Part shown: positions 43,468 to 54,886 of the stretch, piece by piece
How positions within the stretch are numbered: position 1 is the first letter of the stretch
Layout: each line of letters opens with the position of its first letter
Source of the DNA: Pogonophryne albipinna
Lineage: Eukaryota; Chordata; Actinopteri; Perciformes; Artedidraconidae
DNA length: 64,000 nucleotides
Assembly (NCBI GenBank): GCA_028583405.1
Contig: CM053250.1
Coordinates: 40,970,230-41,034,229 of the forward strand
Direction: 5' to 3'
Translations under genes and position numbers: made by a program
Notes under the pieces: generated by a model
Database searches by the model: none
Seen by the model: only the letters and a program-made list of their open reading frames with translations
Told to the model about the DNA's origin: nothing

Positions 43468-43909
43468 CATTGAAGAGGAGTGGACCAACATTCCACAGGC
43501 CACAATCAACAACCTGATCAACTCTATGCCAAGGAGATGTGTTGCACTGCGTGAGGCAAATGGTGGTCACACCAGATACTGACTGGTTTTCGGACCCCCC
43601 CAGACCCCCCCAATAAAGCAAAACTGCACGTTTCAGAGTGGCCTTTTATTGTGGCCAGCCTAAGGCACACCTGTGCAATAATCATGCTGTCTAATCAGCA
43701 TCTTGATATGCCACACCTGTGAGGTGGGATGGATTATCTCTGCAAAGGAGAAGTGCTCACTATCACAGATTTTTTCAGATTTGTGAACAATATTTGAGAG
43801 AAATGGTTATTTTGTGTATATAGAACATGTTTTAGATCTTTGAGTTCATCTCATGAAAAATGGGAGCAAAAACAAAAGTGTTGCGTTTATATTTTTAGTT
43901 CAGTGTATT

Positions 43910-44675
43910 ATTGACCTTTATAGCAAATTCAAAACATTTACTATATAAATGATACAAAACACCACCTTTTAGTATTAGACAGAAAATAGGTGACGAGACA
44001 TATTTCAATTTTTTTTAGATTAGGCCACTGTGGTGAGAGTAATACATATAGCTTGTATTCCATTTGTTTTGAAAATGTATATTTATACTTTATAAACAAA
44101 CTGGTTACCCTTTTTCAAATTAGCATACAGAACATTATGAAAACAAACTTGACTAATGGTCGGCTCATAACCTCAGAACACAGAAGAGGAAAAACTGCAT
44201 AGATTCTCGTTTCATTTTGAAGGAGCTGCAGACCTAAAGTGTGTAGAAGACTTAAATGATTAAAAAGGTCACAATCACATTAATAAAACTGTATTTAGGT
44301 TTTAGTTTCACTTTTACAAAACAGAGTTCCACATGTACTTTCTAGCATGTCAGCTCTGTCTCTCCTTTACTCATCTTCTTCTTAAAATAAGAAGAGATGT
44401 CTGATGACTTTCTCTTCATTTTCTGCAAGTTGACATTACACACAACAGTGATTAATAGTAGCCTACGCATTACCCCAGCCCAGCATACCAACATCAGCTA
44501 ACGTTAGCTTAGCAAGCTAAACTAACGCTAACTAGGATAGCCGCCAAAGTGTGTTTACAGACTAATTATACCTGAAGTCAAGCCAGCCTTTACTGAGCCC
44601 CGAGCCTGTTTTCCAGGTCTTCCAGCGTTTTTCTCGTTTTAATGCCATTGAACACACATTTTGATCAGAATAACA
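43910..44675. other. No gene recognised
   Basis: AT-rich flank of the Tc1 cluster, without recognisable exons. GTTAGCTTAGCAAGCTAA-type words occur near 44505. Confidence 0.4.
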
Positions 44676-44791
44676 GCTAAAGCAGGGTTGCCAACTTTGG
44701 GTACCTGGCTGGAGTGAGATTTTGATATCATGGGTTTGATTACACATATGCGCACTAAATGACTGCTATCGTGTCAGTAGCAGGACCTGAG

Positions 44792-44832
44792 CATATATAT
44801 ATATATATGATATATATACAATATATACAAAT
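44792..44832. repeat. (AT)n microsatellite
   Basis: AT/TATA run with one interruption, inside the CAGGGTTGCC element. Confidence 0.85.
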
Positions 44833-44921
44833 ACACAATATTGGACACCGATAAAGGGCACAAAGTTTCATTCAGTAATGGAAGTCAAACACATGTTTGT
44901 TTCCACTGTTTTATTGTGTGC

Positions 44922-45129
44922 ATAGGCCTGTCGCGATAAGCAATTAATTGACTTATCGTACGATAAATTGCCATTTACATGAGACTAGCAGTTTGAAAGG
45001 ATGTACTTGAATTATTATTATATATTATCATTATGTCAGTGGTCTAAAATGGTCGACAGTATTATAGTTTATCGCAATAATTTCCGCGAAAATGTATCCA
45101 ACAAAATTAATTATCGTGAGAGGCCTATA
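44922..45129. mobile_element. MITE with TAGGCCTGTCGCGATAA ends
   Basis: Left TAGGCCTGTCGCGATAAGC and right TTATCGTGAGAGGCCTA are imperfect inverted repeats about 210 bp apart; the ATTAATT words beside both ends are also inverted. Flanking TA is possible. No coding capacity. Confidence 0.6.
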
Positions 45130-45559
45130 CATGAAACACACACAAATCTACAGACTTACTCCAAACTGCCAAATATATGAATTAACACATTCTCACTCTC
45201 ATATACTCTTTGACTCTATTTTGGCCGAGTAGAACAATAAGCAGCAGACTTTTACTTGTTAACATTTCTACTGGATCTTAGATCTGCGCATGCGCAATAC
45301 GGGTCGGGGATTGTGGAGTGAGAGTCTGTTGAACCGGCTCCCACTGCTCTGCTGTCTGTTAACGTTGTGGGGGCGGGGAGGGAGCGGATCCACAGCTTGA
45401 GCAGCTGTCAACTCAACATTGTAAATAACCAACCAAAAACGATCGCCGGTTCATCTTGTTTTTGGCGTGAGAATAGTTTGGGCAGCGTGAGAGCGTGAGA
45501 TTGAGAGTGAAAGCGTGTATCACACGCCAGATGCGTGAGAGTTGGCAACCCTGGCTAAA

Positions 45560-47640
45560 GGTAAGCATATCTCCGTGCTTTTTGCTACCTAAAGCTAACA
45601 CACTAAAGCCTAAAGTGTTGTGGGGCTTAACAGGCAACAAACGTATACGACTTACCTTCTAGAAGTCTGGTGGATTTTTGTCAACTCCAGTCCAGTCAGT
45701 AGAAAGAAACATTTTGCTGCAACCTGCTGCTGTCTGTGCGAATCTCAGAGAGTGGTGTGCGAGTATCAGAGTGTTACCATGCTAGCAGTGGGAGAGGGGG
45801 GGGCTGCAGTATGAGCGTTGGAAGCTCAAATCAAGCGACTCGCTGGCTGTGTATTTGTTGTTAAATATCAGATAAACTACTACGCATACGTGACTGGCGA
45901 GGCGGTGTGTGTGGTGGGGGGGCCAACAAATATATCAGGGTGGCCATGGCCCCCCCTGGCCCCCCCTGCTGGCGCCGCTGGTGCCACTGCTCCCCCTGTC
46001 TCCCTACGTCTCCTGCTGCTGCTGGGCTGTCAGAAGAGGGGGAGGAAAATAGAGGCAGGCACGGTTTATTATTCTTATATTATTATACAGAGAACAGAGT
46101 CTTTATCAATTTGTTTTAAAGCTCAATAAATAACAAAGAAGACCTCTGACCGGCACTTTTCTAATTTTGTACGGAAGACTTAAACTTTAACGGACATGTT
46201 GACCGGCGAAAACAAATGTTAACGGAAACTCTGCCGCACGGTTCCCTCGTCCCTTGGAAGAGGCGGAGAGGTGGGTGTTTTTCATCTGCTGGTGGACTAC
46301 CGGAGAGATTTACAGCAGGAGAACACGCCATCCACCGCGGAGATTAAACAGAAGGGCTGTCACTACCCGATCTGTCCCCCCATAGATATATATAAACACT
46401 AGATGGCTCAAGGGGGGAGTCGCCAGTGTAGCTCACCGGCGGCCATCTTGCCACAGTCAACAACTACTGCTACAGTTGTTGTAAGGTGAGGGATCTGCAC
46501 AAAAATACTCTTAACTCGCTGAAATCTTGACTGATTTACAAACGGTTTGGTTTATTATAAACGTTATTATCATGGCTATGATACAGGAGACAACAACACA
46601 TGTTGAAAAAAAAAGTTCATGATTATAATGATAAGTATGCAGTATCATAACTACATCTTTGATGTTTATAACAAACCAAACCGTTTGAAAATTGGTTGAA
46701 AATTGAGCAATCTACGGTTATTTCAATAGTGCACCATAGACATAAGAGGCTTCTCAAAACTCACATTTCCCCTCCTCGACTCCTCGGTCCTCCGGTAGTG
46801 ACCCGGAAATGAATTTCAACGAGCCATGTTGAAGGACATCTCATTTCTCTAAATGCACACCGAGGACCGAGGATCGAGCGTCGAGGAGGCTCTCTGGAGG
46901 AGCTCTAACCGAGGAGACACTGATGGTTCCTCCACGGCTCCTCCGCGGATGCATTTCCGGGAACGGTGGAGGCGTGACGCACAGCCGGACTTATCTCAGC
47001 CAATGACAGCTCTGCATGCATCCAGCACTTTGGCAACTTACCACATATGTTTTAAAAAGCTTAATAAGCACCGTAACTTTCATGATATAATTTCTCGGTC
47101 ATAATCGGTTGTTTCCGTGAACGGCCGACTGTTGAGTGACGGCAAATGCTGCGGCCGCAAGGTATTGTGGGGCAGCATTTTCTCCCCTCCTTTCGGTAAG
47201 GGAGGTCCAGTGGTTCCTAAGCTAAAGGAGGTTATAAAGGAAGTTTGAAACCTCCTTTCCTTTCATTTAGAGAATTGGAACGGCACTTATCATGGCTGCC
47301 ACTGAGGGACTTCCGGGTCATTTCACTTGGTTAGGAAGGTTCCTAAGCTAAATGGACTATTGGAACGCAACCTAGATATTATTTTAGAAACTGCTTTCAT
47401 CGCGTCGCGATGTTTCCAGAGAGAACAGCTGTGAGGTCCGTGCAGAAAGCAGAGCAGTGTGTAAATATATATCACTCAGTATAACAGGCCTACTCTCTTT
47501 ATTTGCTTTAGTTTAGTAGATAACTACAAACAAAGAGTCGATATTTTTCTAAGACCATTTAGTGCTTCACATAATATAATACACAACGGCTGTAGCCTGA
47601 TTATGCTTTAGGAGCTGTAGGTGTGTGTGTGGTACAGTGT
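45560..47640. other. Repeat-rich stretch without genes
   Basis: Contains a GGCCCCCCCTGG-type low-complexity segment (about 45945-45980), a 24-bp left-end scrap of the GTCACTACCCGATC family (46359-46382), an inverted pair AAACGGTTTGGTTTATTATA (46540) / TATAACAAACCAAACCGTTT (46665), and CGAGGA-rich MITE-like sequence at 46770-46960. No exon is supported. Confidence 0.45.
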
Positions 47641-48045
47641 GTAGGTGTGTGTTACAGCCGCTGCTACCTTGTGCCCTTAATTCTGTTTGTATGTGGGGGT
47701 ATGCAAATGAGCTGTGCAGTTCCTATGCTGTCAGTGGCCGTCTCGACCCCGCAACATCCGCGGGGATTGGACAGACGTCACCCAAGCCCTGCCCGCTTCT
47801 GCCACGTCATCCGGGGGAGGAGGATAAAGGCTGGGCACGGATACCATTCGGGAGGCTCTGTATTGTGTGACAGACGCCTCAAGCCTCTCCTTGTGATACT
47901 GCCTTCATTCTGTGACTGTTTAGCCGTGTGTATTCTGTGTTAGCTACCCTGATTAGCAGTGTATTCAGTAGGGTTCTGGGCGAGCGCACTGATTAGCAGC
48001 GTGTCGTCGGGTTCTGTGTTAGTATAGGGTTTGTGTGTATATATT

Positions 48046-48246
48046 GCTTAGATCCAGGTTGATTAGCACCTGTAGACCAGCATTCCTGTGTGTATACCGC
48101 TTAGATCCAGGTTGATTAGCACCTGTAGACCAGCATTCCTGTGTGTATACCGCTTAGATCCAGGTTGATTAGCACCTGTAGACCAGCATTCCTGTGTGTA
48201 TACCGCTTAGATCCAGGTTGATTAGCACCTGAAGACCAGCATTCCC
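48046..48246. repeat. 53-bp tandem repeat in the LTR, four copies
   Basis: Unit starts GCTTAGATCCAGGTTGATTA at 48046, 48099, 48152 and 48205. A related copy (GTAGATCCAGGTGATTAGC) lies at 52067 beyond the inserted retroviral segment, so the array or its unit predates the insertion. Confidence 0.9.
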
Positions 48247-48248
48247 GT

Positions 48249-49028
48249 TGTTGTGGCAGATATCTCTGCTCCGCGCCGATCATATATGAGTTTGCTTTAA
48301 AAGAAGGGAAACCCAAAACAACCAGGATAGGGGTTAAACAATAATCTGCTTTAATGATAAACGGTAAGAATACAAATACACTTCTCCAAAGGGGTAGGCC
48401 CATCCCTTGCTCTGGTCCAAATGCCGGGAGAACCTTTCATCTTGACGGCAGGAGCAAAAGAGAAAGAACCAACAGATAGAACAGGCTTACATGCAGAAAA
48501 CAAAACAGGAGGGGTTGGGTCAGCTGGTCATTTTTTCAGGTCATCTCATTGGGAGATGTAAAAGATGGCTTTTCTTAGCGAATCAGCGCGAGCAAGCCAG
48601 GATAATAAACAAGTGTCTCTGAGATGGTAGTAAAATATATCTGGTGTCCATTATCTCACTTTCCTGCATAGACTTTCACACACACACTTTCCTGCACATT
48701 CCAGAGGCCTGAGTTGGGTCTAAAGAATATTCTCTTGCTCACATCTTACTCCCATTATTTATACAAAGTAATTAAACACACACATATACTATTCAAGATA
48801 TGTAGACTTCCCTGAAACATGACATACTGGAGATCTTAAGCAGAATATCCCCTCCCCCACAGAGCAATAAAACCTGTTTACTCCAAGCACCCCAGAATGT
48901 TTGAGCAAGTTTTAGTCCTCACATTTATGAAAGGATAAAACAGAGAAATCAATACAAAGCACAAACACAGGTATTGTTTGAACAGTATTCACTTAACTGC
49001 TACTATTGATAATTTCCAGAGAAACTCA
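48249..49028 (-). repeat. Retroviral LTR, copy A
   Basis: Read on the minus strand it starts TGAGTTTCTCTGG after a purine-rich tract AAAAGAGGCCCC (49029-49040) and ends GCCACAACA, the TG...CA pattern of an LTR. ATTAAA-type signal near its end. Confidence 0.65.
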
Positions 49029-49483
49029 AGGGGCCTCTTTTAATATCTGGAAGTTGCAACAAGACTTTCTGCCATTTCAAATGTAACACACTTCCCAAAT
49101 ATCAGATGATAATAATCTTCAATAATCCCCCTTTTGGTCTCTCTATAAAGAGACCAATTTACACAAGGCACTTGAAACATAACTATTGTCATTCCTTTCC
49201 ACTGTGTCTGTCCCCCAATATTGTATAAATCTATCAGAAACTGAGACCCAAAGTACTTGAAATCTTTGGGAACAGAACACCACTTTCCATGGCAGTGAAG
49301 GAACCATGAGAGGGCAACCTGAGAGCTAGAAAGCAGTCTCCTTGTGTGGTGAATCATCAGCCCCCCCCCCCCCTCTGATAGGGAGGGGGAGATGCGGCTT
49401 TCCCTTCACTGGTGGAACTGATCAGAGAGAAGCAGACTCCTCTGCTGCCTCGACAAGTCCCCCAGCCCGCTGACAGCCGCTTC

Positions 49484-49830
49484 CTAGTCGTCTGCTGTAA
49501 GGATGTCCTCGAGGTCGTTGTCGTCCAGTCCACTGATGGCTGCTTCCGAGTCGACCTCCTGTGCGAGGGCCACGTCCGTCCTGATGTCGTCCACGGTCCT
49601 AGCAGGTGGTTTCCCCGCCGCACACTGGCTCCCGTGGTACGAGCTGTCCCCCTTTCCTCCCACGCGGACGGCATGAGAGATCCGCTGGGTCACTCGGTCG
49701 GGGCCGGAGAGCCTGGGGTTGAGCCACTTTGTCCTGATGACCTTCAGCCAGACGAACTCTGCTGTGTCAGCCTCCTGGGTCCCCCTTTGGCATCACCAAC
49801 CTGTGTGGAGAAATCTGATACAAATCCCTC
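49484..49830 (-). pseudogene. Retroviral integrase C-terminal-like region with acidic tail, copy A
   Basis: Same reading as in copy B: a WLK...KWLNPRLSG-like block then a C-terminal tail DSEAAISGLDDNDLEDILTA before a stop. It lacks the integrase core. Order relative to neighbouring env-like ORFs is unusual. Described only as a broken viral remnant. Confidence 0.45.
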
Positions 49831-52375
49831 AAGTCTACGCTCAGGGCTCCGGGGCCCTCCGCTGTTTGACCCACCACTGCGTAGGCCGCTTGGAGCCTGT
49901 TGGTGGGGTGTCTTAAAACAACAGCCGTCTGTGAACAGGTTTTCTAAATTAATTGTAGACCTCCTATCTGCCAGTGCAGCTTCAGAATCTTAATACTTGG
50001 CCCGTGCCCCCAAAATAAAACCCCAACATCTCTAGGTGAACTAAATAACATATTTCAATAGCTCTGAATTTCTGAGAAGCGTCTGTGTTTATTTTTAAAT
50101 GAAATCCCTGAGATCCCATTTAAAATCTAAATATAATATGAACTGCTAATGTTTCTGGTAAAGAAACACACTAATGTTATGGATTCAAAAACAACCAAAA
50201 TCATGATACTGACAAAGTGAATGATTTCCTGGTGATACTGCTTCTACCGGTCAGTGCTTAGATATTATCACGCTGAAAAAATGAATACAGAATTCCAACA
50301 AACTGTCATCAAATGTCTTTCTATTATGAATTTAGATGAAATGTATATCCCCATAATGACCTAAACAATAAAGTCTATGGCTTTTACTTCTTTACCAGGC
50401 TAGTTACATGATGCTGTCTAAATTAAATTCTGTCTCATTACATTACTATGTTTTAGCTTTAACTGTAATATGTTCTTTCTACATTTCAAACCTCAGTTAC
50501 TTTAATACCTGTTGAAACATTACTCACAGGTCAACTTCCTCAGTAGTCCATTCTGGACTTACATCTCTCACAGTAGCCCCTTGGCCACTGATTCTGCATC
50601 TATGTTACCTGTTATAACTCAATCAATATTAGAAACATGTCAACATTCATCAAACAGTATCTTATCCCCAGATATGGAGCAGGTCAATTCTAAAACTGTC
50701 AATCAATGGTCAGATTGAACAATCGAGTTGGGGCAGCAGGTTCCTTTCAGTCCCTAAATGAAAAATGTACATTGTGAATTTTACACTCCCCCTTTTTACA
50801 CATGAACCTCATGTGTAACCATGGATTATAAGAAAATACCAAACATTTTCCCAAATGTACATCCATCATTTCCACAGTAAACACTTCAGTGAAATGAAGT
50901 GTTTCTCTCCATCCTTCAGTCCTAAAAGAAACAGAATCTTCATGTTTTAGTTTGAGTTTCACATTCTGCAAACTGCCACCTCCTGTGGGAGTAAAATATC
51001 ATCAAGTAGATTAGAAACGGGTAATAATATGTTAGTCCAAAAACATGCTTGGTTAGTTATTGTTTTAGAATCATCCAGTTGCACTGATCACATGCCGGCA
51101 TTCATTCACACTCACACCGTCTGTCAGGTTGTAAAGTCTTGGTCTGGTCAGAGTCACCCCAGAGTCAGTCATTGACAGTGCCTTCTCAAGTTACACTGTC
51201 GGTCAGGGTCAAAGGTCAGTTGGTCTCAGTCTTTTTGGCCATGTGTGTGCTCTGCAGAGACTTTGATATTTCAGCATAGGCCAGTATCCTTTGTCTACAA
51301 AAATCTGTCATATATGGAGCGCCATCATTTATTAATTCACGATTACAACTATAATTTTCCAGATATCTCTAACTTTTCATCGGAACAGCTGTTCCCCACA
51401 TTCCCTGAAAAGTGTCTAATAGATCTATTTCAGAAACTTGTGTACTTAACTATTATCTTGTGTCAAAACATTACTTGGATCTGTGTAGCTCTGTATTTCA
51501 TAGCTCATTATACCCATTTATCTTCAATTCTGGTCTACTTAAAAACAATGTTAAATTCTTTAGCAGTGTGTGGAACCCTGGGTGTCCGAACATGCAACAA
51601 TTACTCCCTCCTTTATCAAGGATTTAAAAACAGAAGTCATTTCATATTTCCATCTTATAGCCCTCCTATGGTAATAACCATGGCACAATGGTGAAATCAA
51701 TAATTTATAGATTGGAATATTATATTTGGCTTGGCACTAGCTCTCCCTTTAACCTTATCCATTCAAATAAAGGTTTGTCTTATAGAGCGGTTCCTAAAAC
51801 TATCCCTTTAATGGTGTTCAACATTGTAACAACTAAGTGTTCACAAGTGAATAAAAATCTCTTGAAGAATGATTTGTTAACATGATGAAAAGATTGAAGA
51901 ATATGGTTATATAATGTCATGTATCCCCCTTTATCCCTCAGTGTGTTTTAGGATGATTCTCATTTTACTTTAATAGTTTCCTCTTTACTGCTATTTTTAT
52001 TTTTCAAATGTAACACACTTCCCAAATATCAGATGATAATAATCTTCAATACCGTGTGTATATTGCGTAGATCCAGGTGATTAGCACCTGTGGACCCGCA
52101 CCAGCTGTGTTTTCCCACAGCCTCGTTTTGATTATTGTTTTGTTTCCACTTTAGAAGTGAGGTATTTCCTTTCCTTTTGTGTAGTACTGGGCAACTCTCT
52201 TTTGGAGACCCTTTTTGTGAGATAGTGACAGCTTGACCCGTTGTTGGGCCAAGCTGTTTGTGTACATCATTTTACTCAGTTGCTGTTACAAATAAACCAC
52301 CGGTAACATATACCAAATCCACTCTGGTCGTGTCGTTTCCCTTTTGTATCCCTAGCCAAGAGGGAACGTAACACG

Positions 52376-52395
52376 TGGGGGCTCTCGTCCGGGAT
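52376..52395 (+). promoter_or_regulatory. Primer-binding site, tRNA-Pro type
   Basis: TGGGGGCTCTCGTCCGGGAT begins two bases after the LTR. It equals the tRNA-Pro primer site used by murine leukaemia virus except for an extra TC after position 9. Confidence 0.75.
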
Positions 52396-52476
52396 CAATT
52401 TAAATCAATTCCTGGGGTTATAGGTGGGTTTATTGTGGCTGAAAACTTTGTGAACGTGTGGGGGGTACACCCAGGT

Positions 52477-53685
52477 ATGGCATCGTTCGATATAGAGGCG
52501 TTCTTGGTCTGGCCGTCCTATGAGCAGCTGGACCGGTGTAAGAAGGATGACCTAATAGCGATAGCGCGGCACTTCAGGCTCGTGGTAAATCGGCAGATGT
52601 TAAAGAAAGAATTGAAGGCGTTGGTGGTGGATGAGATGGTGCGAAGAGAGGTACTTATACCGGCTGTACCAGCTGAGCTACCCGTGTCCGAAGTTCTCAC
52701 TGAGGGCCTGTTGCGTCCGGCGGAGGCAGAGTTTACTTTTACTGAAGGAAGGGGTGGTGACCGCGAGGGGGGCGAGCTGTGGGAGGCACCGCTCACGCCG
52801 CCTCGCCGATGCCCACCCTCTCCTGTTGGTAGTACAGAGTCCCGGGAGGGGGCTAAACTCAAGGTACGTCTCGCCCGGCTCCAGTTGGAAGCCAAGGACA
52901 GGCAGCTTCGGTGGGAAACTGACGACAGGGAGAAAGCCAGGCAGTTACAGCTGGAATTACGCAAGTTGGAAATGGACAAAGAAGTCCGGAAGTTGGAAAT
53001 TGACAGAGAAGTGCGGATACGTCAGCTGGAGCTAGACTCCGAGCTGCGCGCGTCCGGTGTTCCTGGTCATGGCGGTGGAAGTTCCTCGCCCTATTCTCGC
53101 CCACCTGCCTTCAATGTAGGGAAAAACATTTCGAAAGTGCCGATTTTCCGGGAGAATGAAGTGGATGCGTATTTCGGTGCGTTTGAGCGCATTGCAGCAG
53201 CGTTACAGTGGCCGGTGGATGCCTGGGCTCTGTTAATCCAGTGTAAACTCCACGGGAGAGCCCAGGAGGCGGTTGCTGCGCTTTCAATAGAGGACAGCCT
53301 AAGTTATGACCTGGTGAAGCGTGCCATACTTAGGGTGTACGAGTTAGTTCCCGAGGCTTATTGGCAGAAGTTCAGGAATCACAGAAAGGGGGCTGAGCAC
53401 AACACATGTTGAGTTTGCCAGGGAGAAGGGGATGTTGCTCTCCAAGTGGATTGATTCATGTGACGCTACAGAGTATTCGGCCTTGAAAGAATTAATTCTG
53501 ATGGAGGACTTTAAGAGGGGATTGCCTGACCGGGCATATAAATGAGCAAAAAGTGCGATCTCTCTCCGCAGCTGCTGTACTGGCAGACGAGTACGTGCCA
53601 ACACATAAATCTGTGTTTTTTCCGGCTGTTGCTGAGAAACCTCGCCGCATGCCGGTGCACCTGTTGGTCAGCCAGCTAAAGTATT
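52477..53685 (+). pseudogene. gag of a Gmr1-like retrotransposon, frameshifted
   Basis: ATG at 52477 follows the primer site. Residues start MASFDIEAFLVWPSYEQL; a charged, probably coiled-coil stretch lies at about residues 140-210 (LELRKLEMDKEVRKLEIDRE), and a capsid region with FGAFERIAAALQWPVDAWAL near residue 230, the fold from which the vertebrate SCAN domain is thought to derive. The frame breaks near 53405 and again near 53540, with a stop near 53688 before the nucleocapsid. The product would package the element's RNA. It is a dead copy. Confidence 0.75.
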
Positions 53686-53686
53686 C

Positions 53687-54886
53687 ATGAGGAACAGAGA
53701 GGAGAGAGAATGTCACTATTGTCATGGACATCTTATTGGTAATTGCATGATTCTTAAGCGGAAGGAGCAGCCACCAAACATGACCAGGCCGAAAGGCATC
53801 GGCTTAATTAACACTAACTCCCTCAGTATTTCCACACCTGACAATGAGGAGGAAATAGATCCCTGTTTTAAGCCTTTTGTGTTCGAGGGATTAATATCAT
53901 TAACAGGTGAGACAGACGATCAGAGACCCGTCCGCATTCTACGAGACACTGGAGGCTCACAGTCAGTGATTGTTGCATCGGCCCTACCATTTTCCGAACA
54001 ATCAGTGTGTGGGTATGCATCGACTTTATATGGCGTTGAGATGGGTTATGTGCCCCGGCCCGTACACAATGTACATGTACAATCTAACCTAATTACTGGA
54101 TTTTTCCCTGTTGCTGTGTGCCCCGCATTACCTATACGGGGTATAGTTTTCCTAATGGGAAATGACATCGCAGGAGGTAAGGTAACTCCTGCGCTAGAAA
54201 TATTGGATTCTCCTCAGCCTGTAGTGCCTGAAGTAACCCAGGCCCACATTTTCCCTATTTGTGCTGTCACTCGCGCGCAAGCGCGTAAGAGTAACTCGGA
54301 GGTGTATTTAAATGATACTATGTTTGGGAAAATGTTTACAGATGACCAAATACCGGAGGAAAAACCAACAGTGGCGGTTTCTGCATCCTCCGTTTTCCCT
54401 GTTGGAACCGCTGCGCCAGCGCAACCTGCCAGCCCAGCCGTTGACGGTTCCACCTTCCCGGTAACCCGAGAGCGGTTGCTCGCCGCGCAGAGGGCGGATC
54501 CGACGCTTGCGAGGTGTTTCGAGCAGGTGGTGAGTAATAGCAAAGCAAGGGGTGAGAAGGAGATATTAGTGCGCCAATGGTCCCTCACTGCTACTGCTGA
54601 AGCTGACTGGAGTGTAGTGCATCAGGTAGTCGTGCCGGTGCCATACCGTCAACATGTGCTATCTGTAGCGCATGAAAGTCAATGGTCGGGACACTTGGGC
54701 GTGACTAAAACCTATCAAATAGTTCTCAAGCATTTCTTTTGGCCAGGTTTAAAGAAGGACGTTTCTAGCTTCTGCCGCTGCTGTCATGTGTGTCAGGTTG
54801 TCGGTAAGCCTAACCAAAAAATTCCTCAAGCTCCGTTACATCCCATACCGGTTATAGGTGAGCCCTTCGACTGGAATAATCTGTGA
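53687..54886 (+). pseudogene. Nucleocapsid finger, protease and integrase N-terminus (Gmr1 order), truncated
   Basis: A shortened CCHC finger (CHYCHGHLIGNC, two residues short of the usual spacing) is followed by an aspartic-protease motif ILRDTGGSQS near residue 83 and, about 240 residues later in the same open frame, by an integrase HHCC zinc finger (HESQWSGHLGV ... CRCCHVC). No reverse transcriptase lies between them. In most Ty3/gypsy elements RT comes before integrase; protease-integrase-RT order is the hallmark of Gmr1-like elements of fish and other deuterostomes. The copy stops at GEPFDW, before the integrase catalytic core, so the rest of pol is missing. Confidence 0.8.

Larger units (their letters stand above)
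41471..43582 (+). pseudogene. Tc1 transposase, one stop codon and one transposon insertion
   Basis: Helix-turn-helix N-terminal region (about residues 1-110: [26 protein letters not shown]) and a DDE catalytic domain with the three acidic positions visible: [20 protein letters not shown] and AYSPDMSPIEHVWDAL (DD34E). The frame is broken by TAG at 41984-41986, between the first and second catalytic Asp, and is cut at 42377 by the hAT element. It resumes at 43476 and ends ANGGHTRY-TGA at 43580-43582. Otherwise well preserved, so inactivation is fairly recent. Without those two lesions the gene would be a normal intronless Tc1 transposase of about 340 residues. Confidence 0.9.
31275..43907 (+). 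mobile_element. Tc1-type transposon, split by two large insertions
   Basis: Left terminal repeat from TACACTGAACAAAAATATAA (31275) to about 31489; right terminal repeat to 43907, its reverse complement. Without the insertions (31490-41381 and 42378-43467) and their duplicated target bases the element is about 1.64 kb, the normal length of a full Tc1. The left flank shows TA; the right flank is less clean. The family is common in fish genomes, the copies being recognisable by the AATGCCACAGATGTCGCAAG start region. Confidence 0.9.
44683..45553. mobile_element. CAGGGTTGCCAACT element with GCTAAAG duplication
   Basis: Ends CAGGGTTGCCAACT / AGTTGGCAACCCTG with GCTAAAG on both sides (44676-44682, 45554-45560). 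The end sequence and 7-8-bp duplication suggest hAT. The interior carries the nested 44922-45129 MITE and an AT microsatellite. Near the right end, several GTGAGAG words form subterminal repeats. Confidence 0.8.
48249..52051 (-). mobile_element. Endogenous retrovirus 3' segment, copy A (inverted)
   Basis: Matches copy B (57840-61778) as its reverse complement along the whole length, with small indels. It consists of an LTR (48249-49028) and about 3 kb of internal sequence, including an ORF of interest at 49484-49693. There is no 5' LTR and no recognisable gag or polymerase core. It interrupts the Gmr1-like LTR. The last 50 bases (52002-52051) are a same-strand duplicate of 49075-49124. Confidence 0.8.
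47650..52373 (+). mobile_element. 5' LTR of a Gmr1-like Ty3/gypsy retrotransposon, interrupted by retroviral sequence
   Basis: Starts TGTTAC and ends GTAACA (inverted ends of an LTR) immediately before the primer-binding site. A TATA-like GGATAAAGG (47821) and AATAAA (52291-52296) fit LTR signals. The LTR is cut after 48248 by the 3.8-kb endogenous-retrovirus segment (48249-52051); the true LTR length is about 0.9 kb. A 53-bp unit is tandemly repeated four times before the break, and one more copy follows it. The 3' LTR is not in the window. Confidence 0.75.

Noticed and set aside
47623..47943. ORFs of 81-106 codons at the start of the LTR
   Set aside because: They overlap LTR sequence and lack any conserved motif.
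49412..49993. 193-codon ORF, and its counterpart at 59959-60597
   Set aside because: Antisense of the integrase-tail-like frame; Arg/Pro/Leu-rich composition comes from GC-rich codons.
51245..51694. 149-codon ORF in retroviral copy A
   Set aside because: It reads the retroviral segment in antisense; the equivalent in copy B is broken and no motif supports it.
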